The notes: a model not told the origin generated them from the letters alone. Shown: positions 17,175-25,526, counted from the first letter of the stretch. The stretch is 39,648 bases of DNA from Planctomycetaceae bacterium (GCA_021372555.1 JAJFUI010000021.1:1-39648); one strand, 5' to 3'. Numbers and translations: made by a program.

Positions 17175-17849
17175 TCAGATGCCGCTGGCCAACGCTTTTT
17201 TGAGCGGGCAGTCTTCGGCAATCGAATCGCCGGAGCGGTAGCGGGACAGCAATTCGATTGACCGCCGAGCAAGCATGCGGCGAACTTCCCGACGCTTTCC
17301 CTTGACGCGCGGAATGGACATCGAGTCGTAGGCGGTGGTGCGGTGACGCAGCCACGCAATCACCGCGGCTTCTGCTCGGCGTTCCACAGGAATCCGCTTG
17401 GTGCGGGCGACCGTGCCGCTGCCAACCGGCGTGGCATGTTCGGTCACTTCACGCGCAAGGTGTCCGGCGACATCGCGATGCCGCGGGTGGAAGGCGAGAA
17501 AAGCCAGCACGGCACCATGGAAGTCCTCGACGTATCGCGATTGCGTTTTCTCTCGCCGCTCCTGGTCGGCCTGCTTTCGTTTGGCGTAGCTTTCGGTAGA
17601 TCGCTCGGCTTCCAGTTCGTCGCGAATGGCGGCGATGGTCGTGTTGGGCGCCCAAACGCCGCGAGAGAATATCTTTCGCCCTCGCTTTTCTTGGACGACC
17701 CAATGCTCGCCGGCGGCCTTCACCCTGCGTGTCAGGGCAGCGTCGCCGGGCGGGAGGAGCGTCCAACCGTGCGGAGCCTGCAACAATTCGCCGTCGGCGG
17801 ATCGGACAGTGGTTGGCGTGGGGCCGGGGGCAAAGACGTTATTGGTCAT
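17175..17849 (-). CDS. DUF2293-like protein
   Basis: The ATG at 17849 (MTNNVFAPGP) gives 224 residues; a GTG start 15 codons upstream is possible. The N-terminal half contains WTLLPPGDAALTRRVKAAG and WVVQEKRGRKIFSRGVWAP, then a charged helix. The C-terminal part (about 130-215) with VGSGTVARTKRIP, AAVIAWLRHRTTAYDSM and a basic KGKRREVRRMLARRS segment resembles DUF2293, a domain of unknown function. The strongly basic C-terminus suggests nucleic-acid contact, but that is inference. It is convergent with the phosphohexomutase and divergent from trxA. Confidence 0.7.
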   Translation of the reverse strand: MTNNVFAPGPTPTTVRSADGELLQAPHGWTLLPPGDAALTRRVKAAGEHWVVQEKRGRKIFSRGVWAPNTTIAAIRDELEAERSTESYAKRKQADQERREKTQSRYVEDFHGAVLAFLAFHPRHRDVAGHLAREVTEHATPVGSGTVARTKRIPVERRAEAAVIAWLRHRTTAYDSMSIPRVKGKRREVRRMLARRSIELLSRYRSGDSIAEDCPLKKALASGI

Positions 17850-17916
17850 GGGATCGGCGTCGAGCGGAAGGTGCGCGGGTCCACGGGCAGGCACGGCTAC
17901 GAACGACTTGGGCTGG

Positions 17917-17944
17917 TTGACGCTCGGGCGAGGGACCCTATAAT
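17917..17944 (+). promoter_or_regulatory. Sigma-70-type promoter of trxA
   Basis: TTGACG (17917-17922) and a perfect TATAAT (17939-17944) are separated by 16 bases and point towards the thioredoxin gene. This leaves a leader of about 80 bases before the ATG at 18032. It is the closest match to consensus seen in the window. Confidence 0.7.
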
Positions 17945-18031
17945 TTGACGTTCTGAACCGCGGCCCGGGTCGCGGAACGCATTGAAACTACCATCGGGCG
18001 AGTTTTCCGCCAAGACCGCAAGGAGACTGGA

Positions 18032-18358
18032 ATGGACAACGTGAAGGAGCTTTCCGACCAGGATTTCGAGGCCGAGGTTTTGCAGTCGGCAGAGCCTGTT
18101 CTCGTGGATTTCTGGGCGCCGTGGTGTGGTCCGTGCCGGATGATCGCTCCCGTGGTCGAGGAGTTGGCCCACGAAAACCAGGGCGAACTGAAGGTCGCGA
18201 AGATCAATATCGACGACAGCCCAAATACCGCAGCCGCTTACGGCGTGAGCAGCATCCCCACCGTGATGATCTTCAAAGGGGGCGAGGTAGCCGATCGCTT
18301 TGTGGGCGTGCAGCCGAAGAAACGCCTGCAGGACGCAATCGACCAGGCGAAGGCATAG
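18032..18358 (+). CDS. trxA: Thioredoxin
   Basis: The 108-residue product is a full-length thioredoxin: LVDFWAPWCGPCRMIAP with the WCGPC redox pair (Cys33 and Cys36), the KINIDDSPNTAAAYGV segment and the cis-proline loop SSIPTVMIFKGGE. It reduces disulfides in cytoplasmic proteins using electrons from thioredoxin reductase. AAGGAG lies six bases before the ATG and a near-consensus promoter lies about 90 bases upstream. No signal peptide is present. No reductase gene is nearby. Confidence 0.97.
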   Translation: MDNVKELSDQDFEAEVLQSAEPVLVDFWAPWCGPCRMIAPVVEELAHENQGELKVAKINIDDSPNTAAAYGVSSIPTVMIFKGGEVADRFVGVQPKKRLQDAIDQAKA

Positions 18359-18513
18359 TTCATACGTCCGCGCTGGAAACGCTGCTGACGAAAACCTGCT
18401 GCGTTCCCTGATCTTTCGATTGGCAGGACTTGCTTGTCTGGGCAAATCTTGTCGATTATCGTTAATTTTCCGCCCCACAGCAGCCGATCCCACATCGTGT
18501 GGGGGGATGCGCT

Positions 18514-19011
18514 GTGCTGTTCCACAGCCAGATAGGTCTGCGATGCGCGCTGGCCGGCTGCCTATCCGTGGCGGCCCTGGCCGGCTGCCAATTTCACCGC
18601 ACCGGGCACGGCTTTGTGCTCCGCAGCCAATGGTCGCTTGAGTGCGATCCCGTGCCTCGGCTCTCCGTCGGCGCGGCTAAGAACGCCGACGCCCGCGTTG
18701 CTGACAAAGCGGCTGGCCAAGCGGGCGAAAAGAAAGTCGCAGCCAAGCCCGAGGTGCTGCCGTGGCGCAGCCGGCTGAAAGCCCGAATCACGGGCAAGCT
18801 CTTTGGCCGGAATGCGTCGGCCGTTGGTGCTGCGCAGAGCCGAGCCATCTCCCCACCCGATTCTGAGTGGGTAACCGCGCGGTCGTCGCTGCCGCCACCT
18901 CCCAAGGAACCGGACGACGGGGCACAGTCGCCTGCGGTGCGCCGTTGCGCAGGGCATGAGCCGCTAAGCGGAGTGCCCATCGCGCCGGAGCGCAGCTCGG
19001 CTGGGAAGTAG
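18514..19011 (+). CDS. Small lipoprotein of unknown function
   Basis: Starting at the GTG at 18514 (G-rich sequence eight bases upstream), the 165-residue product has a signal segment ending in a lipobox AALAGC at Cys25, followed by HGFVLRSQWSLECDPVPR. A GTG five codons earlier is also open. The remainder is Ala/Lys-rich, then Pro-rich, with no recognised domain and weak conservation of character. A short lipoprotein with an HGF-x-LR-x-QWSLE block directly after the Cys is a style I associate with planctomycete paralogues, but I cannot verify this. The start and the reality of the last third are uncertain. Confidence 0.5.
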   Translation: MLFHSQIGLRCALAGCLSVAALAGCQFHRTGHGFVLRSQWSLECDPVPRLSVGAAKNADARVADKAAGQAGEKKVAAKPEVLPWRSRLKARITGKLFGRNASAVGAAQSRAISPPDSEWVTARSSLPPPPKEPDDGAQSPAVRRCAGHEPLSGVPIAPERSSAGK

Positions 19012-19304
19012 TTGCCTTCCTGAAGAGACGCGCGGGCAGGGGTGCAGCCGCAAACCAAACACGAGCCGCGATGGAGCAGCCAACAGGCCGCAAAGTCACC
19101 CTAATTTCTCATGCGTAAAAATAGGGGGAGTGTACCGGTGGTATCGGAGGTCATCAAGGTGCCGTTTGTGCCGGGCCGATCAAACAGCAGTGCTCACACC
19201 CGTCTGGGGCCGGACGAGTCCGCGCGACTGAGACCAGTCGAGCGGTGGCTGCGAGCTGCTGTAACAGGGGCTGTGGCTTTTTGCCCGACACCCGCGACTC
19301 AATC

Positions 19305-20696
19305 ATGATGAACGACCGACCCAGCACCGTCCGGCGATTGGCGATCGAGATGCCAGTGGCAGCTCGGGTTTCCGCCCTGGCCGTCGGATGCCTTTTGCTC
19401 TGCTATTGCTTCTCCGTGGCGTCCGCATCGGAACTGCGGGAAACGCCCATCGTCAAAGCGGTTCAAAAGGCCCGCAGCGCGGTGGTGAACATCCGCGGCG
19501 AAAAAACGATCGGAGCGGCAGCGGGTCAAACGCCAACGCCGGACGCCGGCCGTCGCGTGAACGGCATGGGGACCGGGGTGATCATCGACTCGCGCGGCTA
19601 TATCATCACGAACCATCACGTCGTCGATGGCGTCCGCGAGATCATGGTCACGCTCGCCGACGGCAGGCGACACATTGCCAAGGTGGTCGCTCGGGATTTG
19701 GATACGGATCTGGCCATCATCAAGATTGACGCCAAGACGTCGTTGCCGGCGATCGCCATCGGCACCTCGTCCGACCTCATGACCGGCGAGACGGTAATCG
19801 CGGTCGGCAATGCATACGGCTACGAGCACACGGTTACTCGCGGCATCGTCAGCGCCCTGCACCGGGCGGTGCAAGTGAGCGACGCCCAGTTCTACGACGA
19901 TCTGATTCAGACCGACGCCAGCATCAACCCCGGCAACTCCGGCGGGCCGCTGCTGAACATCGACGGCGAGATGATCGGGATCAACGTGGCCGTTCGGGCC
20001 GGCGCCCAGGGCATCGGGTTCGCCATTCCCGTCGACAGAGCGATGGCGGTGACCGTTGGGTTGCTGGCGTCCTGCAATGCGAACAAGGCGCGGATCGGTG
20101 TCGCGTCAGCGACCGACGTCTCGCCGACGACGCAGGGTATGGTCGTTGGCGCGGTCGAGAGCCAAAGTCCGGCGTCGCAGGCGGGCCTTGTTGCCGGCGA
20201 TGTGGTCGTCGCCGTCGACAATGCCGAGATTCACCGGCCGTTGGACTTTCAGCGGGCGATGATCGACCGCAAGCCCGGCGATATGGTTCGGCTCAGCATT
20301 CAACGGTCGGGCAATCCGCTTAACCTAAGCCTGACGCTTGGCAAGGGCGCTGAGAAGATTGCCGCGTCCGAGCAGCCAGCTTGGGAATCTCTCGGCGTCG
20401 AATTGAAGGCCATTCCCACAGATGAGTTCCGTAAAACGCATCAGACGCGCTATCGCGGCGGACTCACCGTCACGGCCGTTCGGCCGAACAGTCCGGCGGC
20501 TAGCCAAGGGATCGCGCCGGGCGATGTCCTGGTTGGGATGCACCTTTGGGAGACGGTGACATTGGACAACGTCGCCTACATTCTGAAGCGGCCGGATTTT
20601 ACCAGTATGGGCCCGGTGAAGTTCTTCATCCTCCGCGGCGACGAAACGCTCTATGGCTTCTTCCCGGCCCCGCCGACCGAGACGGCGCAGCGGTAG
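19305..20696 (+). CDS. Periplasmic HtrA/Deg-type serine protease with two PDZ domains
   Basis: The tandem ATGs at 19305 and 19308 precede a signal peptide with a twin hydrophobic run (about 20-42). The trypsin-like domain shows the full triad: TNHHVVDG (His105), DLDTDLAIIKID (Asp135) and NPGNSGGPLL (Ser212). PDZ1 (about 263-345) contains SPASQAGLVAGDVVVAVD; PDZ2 (about 365-455) contains SPAASQGIAPGDVLVGM. At 463 residues it is the usual DegP/DegQ size. Such proteases degrade or hold misfolded envelope proteins. The 293 bases upstream (19012-19304) have no convincing gene. Confidence 0.93.
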   Translation: MMNDRPSTVRRLAIEMPVAARVSALAVGCLLLCYCFSVASASELRETPIVKAVQKARSAVVNIRGEKTIGAAAGQTPTPDAGRRVNGMGTGVIIDSRGYIITNHHVVDGVREIMVTLADGRRHIAKVVARDLDTDLAIIKIDAKTSLPAIAIGTSSDLMTGETVIAVGNAYGYEHTVTRGIVSALHRAVQVSDAQFYDDLIQTDASINPGNSGGPLLNIDGEMIGINVAVRAGAQGIGFAIPVDRAMAVTVGLLASCNANKARIGVASATDVSPTTQGMVVGAVESQSPASQAGLVAGDVVVAVDNAEIHRPLDFQRAMIDRKPGDMVRLSIQRSGNPLNLSLTLGKGAEKIAASEQPAWESLGVELKAIPTDEFRKTHQTRYRGGLTVTAVRPNSPAASQGIAPGDVLVGMHLWETVTLDNVAYILKRPDFTSMGPVKFFILRGDETLYGFFPAPPTETAQR

Positions 20697-20745
20697 GCGG
20701 TCGGCCAGATGTTGTGCACGCGCGTCTGCCCCGTCAATCACGGGA

Positions 20746-20774
20746 TTGTGACTGCTTGGCCCAAGCGGTAGAAT
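20746..20774 (+). promoter_or_regulatory. Probable hicAB promoter with palindromic operator
   Basis: TTGTGA (20746-20751) and TAGAAT (20769-20774) are 17 bases apart and point at hicA. The spacer contains GCTTGG-C-CCAAGC (20754-20766), a perfect 6-bp palindrome with a one-base centre. A repressor bound there would block RNA polymerase, the usual logic of toxin-antitoxin autoregulation. Confidence 0.55.
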
Positions 20775-20816
20775 ACGTTTGTGGTGTCCAGGTAGCTCGA
20801 TTTGGAGAGCGACTCC

Positions 20817-21053
20817 GTGACGCGGCGAGATAAGCTCCTCCAGAAGATGCGCAACTCGCCGACCAGCGTCCGGTTCGCCGACGTTGTCTCCCTGTTGCAA
20901 CAGGACGGCTTCGTGTTGTTTAATCGACGGGGCAGCCATTGTACGTTTCATCGAGCGGATGGGCGGCTGTTGACGATTGTTCGTCCGCACGGCACCCGCA
21001 ATACGTGTCACCCGGCGGACGTCCGCAGGCTGTTGGAGGCTCTGGAGCGATGA
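20817..21053 (+). CDS. hicA: HicA-type toxin (mRNA interferase)
   Basis: The 78-residue product has the HicA double-stranded-RNA-binding-like fold pattern: VRFADVVSLLQQDGFVLFNR, then the catalytic-loop GSHCTFHRADG with the conserved His, then LLTIVRPHG and a C-terminal ADVRRLLEAL helix. HicA toxins cleave mRNA and stop growth until neutralised by HicB. The GTG at 20817 is chosen because GGAG lies nine bases upstream; a TTG further up overlaps that site. Its stop overlaps the hicB start as ATGA, so the two are translationally coupled. Toxin-first order is typical for this family. Confidence 0.85.
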   Translation: MTRRDKLLQKMRNSPTSVRFADVVSLLQQDGFVLFNRRGSHCTFHRADGRLLTIVRPHGTRNTCHPADVRRLLEALER

Positions 21054-21277
21054 CCACGACTCACGAGTATCGCGGCTACGTCTTTACGATCAACTACCAG
21101 GCGAAGGAGCCTGCCTACGTCGTCGATTTCCCGGATATCACCGACATCATCACCAGTGGCGACACGCTCGCCGAGGCCTTCGCGCACGCCTGTGAAGCGC
21201 TCGATCTGCATCTGGAGAGTCTCCAAAAGCTCGGCATTCCCTGGCCGGAAGCGTCGCATCGGCTGGTTATGCAGTAG
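21050..21277 (+). CDS. hicB: HicB-type antitoxin, short form
   Basis: The 75-residue product contains the HicB core: YVVDFPDITDIITSGDTLAEA, followed by the AHACEALDLHLESLQKLG helix and a closing IPWPEASH. HicB binds and masks HicA. Many HicB proteins are longer and end in a helix-turn-helix or ribbon-helix-helix domain that represses the operon; here the protein stops right after the core, so no DNA-binding domain is visible. The start ATG overlaps the hicA stop by four bases (ATGA). Confidence 0.85.
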   Translation: MTTTHEYRGYVFTINYQAKEPAYVVDFPDITDIITSGDTLAEAFAHACEALDLHLESLQKLGIPWPEASHRLVMQ

Positions 21278-21322
21278 CCCTCGCGCGAGTCCGGCCGTCC
21301 CCTGAAATGCTGACAGAGAACG

Positions 21323-21661
21323 ATGAGGCTATTCAGCATGCTCACTGCTGTCTTCATGATGAGCTGGTTCGCTGTCGGCGTGTCGCACTCCTTGAAAGTG
21401 GCTTGGGAATTGGCCTTCGTCTTTGGCGCCATCTCACTGCTTTTCATAATTGGGAATCCTGTTGCCGGTGTCATCGCGAAAAGGCGAGGCAAAAGCTATT
21501 CCTGCGCGCCGTTCCTTGGCGGAATCTTCGGATCGCTTTGTCTCTGCGTCTGCCCGATTCATGGGGCATATTACTTTGCCTGGATTCCGCTCATACTCGA
21601 CATCACGTTTCCGTCGTTTCTATACGCCGTCTTTGTGTTGGGGGCGTTTCGGAGCAAGTAG
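21323..21661 (+). CDS. Small membrane protein of unknown function
   Basis: The 112-residue product is largely hydrophobic, with about three to four membrane segments (roughly residues 5-22, 28-50, 65-82 and 85-107) and a short basic loop AKRRGKSYS. It begins 45 bases after hicB on the same strand. No family recognised. Its composition (few charges, several Cys) differs from its neighbours, so it may be a recent accessory gene. Confidence 0.55.
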   Translation: MRLFSMLTAVFMMSWFAVGVSHSLKVAWELAFVFGAISLLFIIGNPVAGVIAKRRGKSYSCAPFLGGIFGSLCLCVCPIHGAYYFAWIPLILDITFPSFLYAVFVLGAFRSK

Positions 21662-21718
21662 GGCCACGTCGCCCAAGTGTGCTCATCAAAGAAGAGGCTG
21701 CTGGGAAGCTGACCACGC

Positions 21719-22651
21719 ATGGAACGCGAACTGATCCGCTGGCTCCGCGACCATCTGCCGCCGCATCGGTCGCTGCGGCTGGGCTTGGGTGACGATGCGG
21801 CCGTGCTGAACATGGCGGGCGTCGACGAGTGCGTCATCACCGTCGACATGCTCACCGATCATGTGGACTTCGAGTTGGCCGAGGTCGATCCGCGACGCGT
21901 GGGACGCAAGTGTTTGGCGGCCAACCTGAGCGACCTGGCGGCGATGGCGGCTCGGCCGATGGCTGGGGTGGTGGCGCTGTGCTTGCCGCGACAAGGAGGT
22001 TTGGAGCTGGCCAAGGGGCTGTTCGAAGGGATGATCCCGCTGGCGGAGCAGTATGAGTTGGCCATTGCTGGCGGCGACACAAACAGTTGGGACGGACCGC
22101 TGGCCGTGAGCATTACGCTCTTGGGCGGCGTGACCGAGCGCGGCCCCTTGCGTCGCGGCGGCGCCCAGCCAGGCGATCGAATCGTTGTGACCGGGTCGCT
22201 CGGCGGCAGCATCCTCGGCCGTCATCTGGATTTTGAGCCGCGCGTGCGCGAAGCCATCGCCTTGCACGCCCGGTACGAGCTGCACGCCGGCATGGACATT
22301 AGCGACGGACTGTCGCTCGATCTTGCGCGAATGCTGGAGGAAAGCCGCTGCGGCGCGGTGATTCGCGCGGACGCTGTGCCGGTGAGCGACGACGCCCGGC
22401 GGCTGAGCCAACATCCGGCGGACGGCGTGACGCCTCTGAACCACGCGTTAAGCGATGGCGAGGACTTTGAGTTGCTTCTGGCGGTCCCCCCAGTCGCAGC
22501 GCAGCAGATGCTTGCCGAACAGTCCGTGGATGTGCCGCTGACCGACATCGGCGAGTTTGTTTCAGACGCTGGGCTGTGGATTGCCGAGGCCGATGGTGTG
22601 CGGCGGCCGCTGGAACCGCGAGGATGGGAGCACAGGCTTGACAATCGCTGA
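21719..22651 (+). CDS. thiL: Thiamine-monophosphate kinase
   Basis: The 310-residue protein matches ThiL throughout: LGLGDDAAVL (about 21-30), ITVDMLTDHVDFE, RKCLAANLSDLAAMAA, AIAGGDTNSWDG, GMDISDGLSLDLARML and SDGEDFELLLAVPP. The conserved acidic residues bind magnesium and ATP. ThiL phosphorylates thiamine monophosphate to thiamine diphosphate, the last step of vitamin B1 synthesis. It is cytoplasmic. The gene ends 87 bases before tsaE on the same strand. One note: the usual AMGA is AMAA here, a minor change. Confidence 0.95.
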   Translation: MERELIRWLRDHLPPHRSLRLGLGDDAAVLNMAGVDECVITVDMLTDHVDFELAEVDPRRVGRKCLAANLSDLAAMAARPMAGVVALCLPRQGGLELAKGLFEGMIPLAEQYELAIAGGDTNSWDGPLAVSITLLGGVTERGPLRRGGAQPGDRIVVTGSLGGSILGRHLDFEPRVREAIALHARYELHAGMDISDGLSLDLARMLEESRCGAVIRADAVPVSDDARRLSQHPADGVTPLNHALSDGEDFELLLAVPPVAAQQMLAEQSVDVPLTDIGEFVSDAGLWIAEADGVRRPLEPRGWEHRLDNR

Positions 22652-22738
22652 AACGACGGCATTCCTTGTGGGGCAAAGTGACAACCTACCCCGCGGATGA
22701 GAACCCGCGCAAAAACGTTTGACCCAACTGAAAGCACG

Positions 22739-23215
22739 ATGACGAGTTTTGTCTACAACGCCAGCGATGAGTCGGCCACCGGCGCCCTGGGCGCGGCGCT
22801 GGCCGATGTTTTGCCGGACGGCACGACTGTCGCGCTGCTGGGCACGCTCGGCGCGGGCAAGACAAGACTCGTGCAGGCGATTGCCGACGCGGCCGGCGTT
22901 GAACAGGGAAGTGTGCTTAGCCCGACGTTCGTCCTGGTGCAGGAATATCATGGCCGGCGAACGATCTACCACATCGACGCCTATCGCCTTAAGGACGTCG
23001 ACGAGTTCGATTCGCTGGGCGTCGAAGAGTACTTCGAGAGCGACGCCTTGGTCCTGATCGAATGGGCCGATCGCGTGGAGGTTTCTCTGCCTCCGGAGCG
23101 TCTCGAAATCCACATCGAGGTGACCGGCCCGGAGTCGCGACGGTTCGAAGTTGTGCCGCGTGGCGATCGGCTCGCGGCCGCGGTCGAGCAGTTGCGAGCG
23201 CGACTTGGCCGTTAG
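22739..23215 (+). CDS. tsaE: tRNA threonylcarbamoyladenosine synthesis ATPase TsaE
   Basis: The 158-residue product has Walker A LGTLGAGKTRL (35-42 core), SPTFVLVQEYHG, IYHIDAYRLKD and LVLIEWADR, the signature blocks of TsaE (YjeE). TsaE works with TsaB, TsaC and TsaD to make the t6A modification at position 37 of ANN-decoding tRNAs. The ATG at 22739 is chosen because the TsaE N-terminus starts there; an ATG 14 codons earlier is open. It probably shares a transcript with thiL. Confidence 0.94.
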   Translation: MTSFVYNASDESATGALGAALADVLPDGTTVALLGTLGAGKTRLVQAIADAAGVEQGSVLSPTFVLVQEYHGRRTIYHIDAYRLKDVDEFDSLGVEEYFESDALVLIEWADRVEVSLPPERLEIHIEVTGPESRRFEVVPRGDRLAAAVEQLRARLGR

Positions 23216-23233
23216 CGCGAAGGCGGTTGGATG

Positions 23234-23470
23234 TCAGCGAGTGCCGTCGTCGTGCTCGTCGCGCCGATCGGCCGCAGCCAGTGCGGCGAGAAGACCCACG
23301 GCAGCGGCGGCGCTCACAACAATGATGGCGAGCACAATCAGGCTGGCCACCGGCGGGACATTAAGCCAACGCAGCGTGCCGAACAGCAGCCCAACCGCGA
23401 TTGGCAGCGTCAGCAACGCACGCAGACTGAACTGCAGAGGCGTCCGCGACGGCTGCTGGGCATTGTTCAT
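23234..23470 (-). CDS. Small two-helix membrane protein
   Basis: The 78-residue product opens with a polar segment followed by QFSLRALLTLPIAVGLLFG and a second hydrophobic helix (about 42-66), then a charged DRRDEHDDGTR tail. The FSLRxLLxL motif before a membrane helix is very common in planctomycete small proteins of unknown role. It is convergent with tsaE, with only 18 bases between their stop codons. Confidence 0.6.
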   Translation of the reverse strand: MNNAQQPSRTPLQFSLRALLTLPIAVGLLFGTLRWLNVPPVASLIVLAIIVVSAAAAVGLLAALAAADRRDEHDDGTR

Positions 23471-23608
23471 CGCTAAGGTCGAAAATCGGCGTCGCTGTTG
23501 GTCGTCGGCTGAATGAAAGGTTTACTTGCTGCAGCAAGTCGCCGCGTGCGATCATGATGGTAGCAACTTTGGACCATCCCGCCAACGGGATCCGTGGCGT
23601 CCTAACCG

Positions 23609-23839
23609 TCACGCCACCTCGGCTTCTTCCCGGAACTGGTCCCAAAGCCGCTGAAATCGGCTTTCATAGACCATGTCGTACAGGTCCTCGCGGTCCGGAT
23701 ACGAGTCGAGACAGAACTCTCGCACTTTGTTCTTCTCGATTTCGATGTCGATCTCCGGAAGATCACTGCTGAGGATCAGCACGCAGACCCGGTCGGCCAT
23801 CCGTTGCAGCTCCCGCATCATCTCTCTGGGATCGCTCAT
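23609..23839 (-). CDS. Small acidic protein of unknown function
   Basis: The ATG at 23839 lies eight bases after GGAGGG, a strong ribosome-binding site, and gives 76 residues. The product is helical and acidic: MSDPREMMRELQRMADRVCV, then SDLPEIDIEIEKNKVREFC and MVYESRFQRLWDQFREEA. No signal peptide, membrane segment or known domain is visible. It faces the unknown gene at 24072 divergently. The longer open frame upstream lacks support. Confidence 0.6.
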   Translation of the reverse strand: MSDPREMMRELQRMADRVCVLILSSDLPEIDIEIEKNKVREFCLDSYPDREDLYDMVYESRFQRLWDQFREEAEVA

Positions 23840-24071
23840 CGCCGTGCCCTCCGTTGTATGTCCGTGGCTCCGCGATAATTGTTTCCATGAGCGGTCGCCG
23901 GGCAATGGCGGACTTGAAAAGTCGCCGAGAAACACCCACGGTACGTCGTCTCTCAACAGGCAGCCGAGGGCACAAACGGCAGCGACTCTTCTTGCCCGTG
24001 TGGCGACCGCGTGCGATAATCACGCGAGTCGGCGTTGCCAAGGCTCGATGGGGAGCAGCACTCGGACGCAG

Positions 24072-24974
24072 ATGGTCACGTGTGAAGAAGATATGGACAT
24101 CTCTTGGGACAGAGTTCGAAGTATTTTCGGCTTCCCTCAACCGCCGCGCACCGTTTGGGAAAAGCCGTTCGACTACTGCCGCGGAGAACTGGATCGCCTT
24201 GTCGCGACACCCTGGACCGAAATCAACTTCTCAGAACTGGGCGTTTACTACAGCGACTTGGGCTATGTCGACCTGCAGCCCGAAGTGTTCAGCTACCTAT
24301 TCCCTGTCTGCTTAATGCACTGGCACGAAAGTCTGCTGCACAACACAAGCTGCGGCGTTGGCGACGAGTTTCACCATGGTGTGCTGCGTGGCGGCGTGTT
24401 AGACAGGATGGTAACCCCTGCGCAGCGCTTGGCGATATTTGAGTTCTTTCGCGATAGTTTTGTGACGCGGCTTGATATGGAGCGAGGCTTGGTTTGTCAG
24501 GGGAGCAAAACACCGGCTTACGGTTGGATGCGACGCTTCAACTCTCTTGGCATGGTCATGCCGAGAATCGACATGCTGTGGAACGCTTGGTGGTCAGTCG
24601 ACACGCCCGGCCGCGCGGTCGCCGTGATCCAGTATTGCTCCGGCCTAATGTATTACGAGGGCGAAAACCCGCTCTTTGATGCCTGGACTTCAGAACATGG
24701 CGGGGGCGGCCCATACCTTTGGGAAAACGACAGCATGATCTGCGAGGCCGGCTGGCTGGAAGAAAACACCCGGTTTCTTGGAACGACACTGAACGCGGGC
24801 TCTCTGGCCGAAACGATAAGTAACGCCGCGGAGACTTTGCGGGGCGAACCGGAATACCCGATGGCCTCACGCCTGCTGAGGGACTTGCCGTCTCGCACGG
24901 AACTGGTCGAAGAACGCGCACGAGAACTGCCACGCCTGCTGAGTCGACCTAGTTCGCTGGGATGGAGCATGTAA
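24072..24974 (+). CDS. Hypothetical cytoplasmic protein, aromatic-rich
   Basis: About 300 residues from the ATG at 24072, or 293 from the ATG at 24093 (MDISWDRVRSIFGFP), which has a GAAGAAG just upstream. The protein is soluble and rich in Trp, Tyr, His and Phe, with segments such as INFSELGVYYSDLGYVDLQ, YLFPVCLMHWHESLL, FHHGVLRGGVLDRM and AIFEFFRDSFVTRLD. I do not recognise the family; the shape is reminiscent of contact-dependent or SMI-type immunity-like proteins only in its aromatic richness, which is not evidence. The gene stands alone. The long upstream extension of the frame overlaps an oppositely coded gene and is rejected. Confidence 0.6.
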   Translation: MVTCEEDMDISWDRVRSIFGFPQPPRTVWEKPFDYCRGELDRLVATPWTEINFSELGVYYSDLGYVDLQPEVFSYLFPVCLMHWHESLLHNTSCGVGDEFHHGVLRGGVLDRMVTPAQRLAIFEFFRDSFVTRLDMERGLVCQGSKTPAYGWMRRFNSLGMVMPRIDMLWNAWWSVDTPGRAVAVIQYCSGLMYYEGENPLFDAWTSEHGGGGPYLWENDSMICEAGWLEENTRFLGTTLNAGSLAETISNAAETLRGEPEYPMASRLLRDLPSRTELVEERARELPRLLSRPSSLGWSM

Positions 24975-25040
24975 GGGCCGTTTGCTGAACGTATCGGCAG
25001 GCAAGTAGCGGTTTCAGATTGAATCCCATATTGTGAACGT

Positions 25041-25526
25041 ATGAACCTTAGCCAAATCCTTCCCAACTTGATCGTCGGCTCGTGCCCCATCGCTCCCGAG
25101 GACATCGACCGGTTGAAACGGGACGGCGTCACCGCGGTGCTAAACGTCCAGACCGACGACGACATGGCCTACTGGGGGCTCGACTGGCCCGGCCTTGAAC
25201 GCCACTACCGGGAAGTTGGCATCGACGTTCGCCGCGTCCCGGTGCAAGATTTCGACCGCCAAGACCTCCGAGAGCGGCTGCCCGAGTGCGTCGAAGCCCT
25301 TCGTGAACTGCTCGCCGCCGGCCACAAAGTCTACGTCCACTGCAATATGGCCGTGAACCGTTCGCCCACCGTCGTCATCGCCTACTTGCATTGGGTCCTG
25401 GGCTGGAGCCTGACCAAAGCGGCGGACTATGTCATGCGGCTTCGCCCCTCCGATCCGTACTTGGATGCGATCCAACTGGCCAGCCGCGACCGATTGCGGC
25501 GGCCGTCATCCGATCGCACGCCGTGA
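25041..25526 (+). CDS. Dual-specificity phosphatase resembling plant glucan phosphatases (LSF2/SEX4)
   Basis: The 161-residue protein is a single dual-specificity phosphatase domain. The P-loop VHCNMAVNRSP holds nucleophile Cys101 and Arg107; a likely general acid lies in VQDFDRQDL (Asp70 or Asp72). The order VTAVLNVQTDDDMAYWGLDW, then RRVPVQDFDRQDLRERLP, then KVYVHC and AYLHWVLGWSL is close, as I remember them, to plant LSF2 and SEX4, which dephosphorylate starch. It has no carbohydrate-binding module, like LSF2. Those enzymes use C-x-A-G-x-G-R; here the loop is C-N-M-A-V-N-R, so three positions differ. Substrate unknown; phosphoglucan, phosphoprotein and other phosphoesters are all possible. 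Confidence 0.8.
   Translation: MNLSQILPNLIVGSCPIAPEDIDRLKRDGVTAVLNVQTDDDMAYWGLDWPGLERHYREVGIDVRRVPVQDFDRQDLRERLPECVEALRELLAAGHKVYVHCNMAVNRSPTVVIAYLHWVLGWSLTKAADYVMRLRPSDPYLDAIQLASRDRLRRPSSDRTP

Noticed and set aside
19111..19308. 65-codon open frame before the HtrA gene
   Set aside because: No coding character or family. It overlaps the likely promoter region and ends at the protease start.
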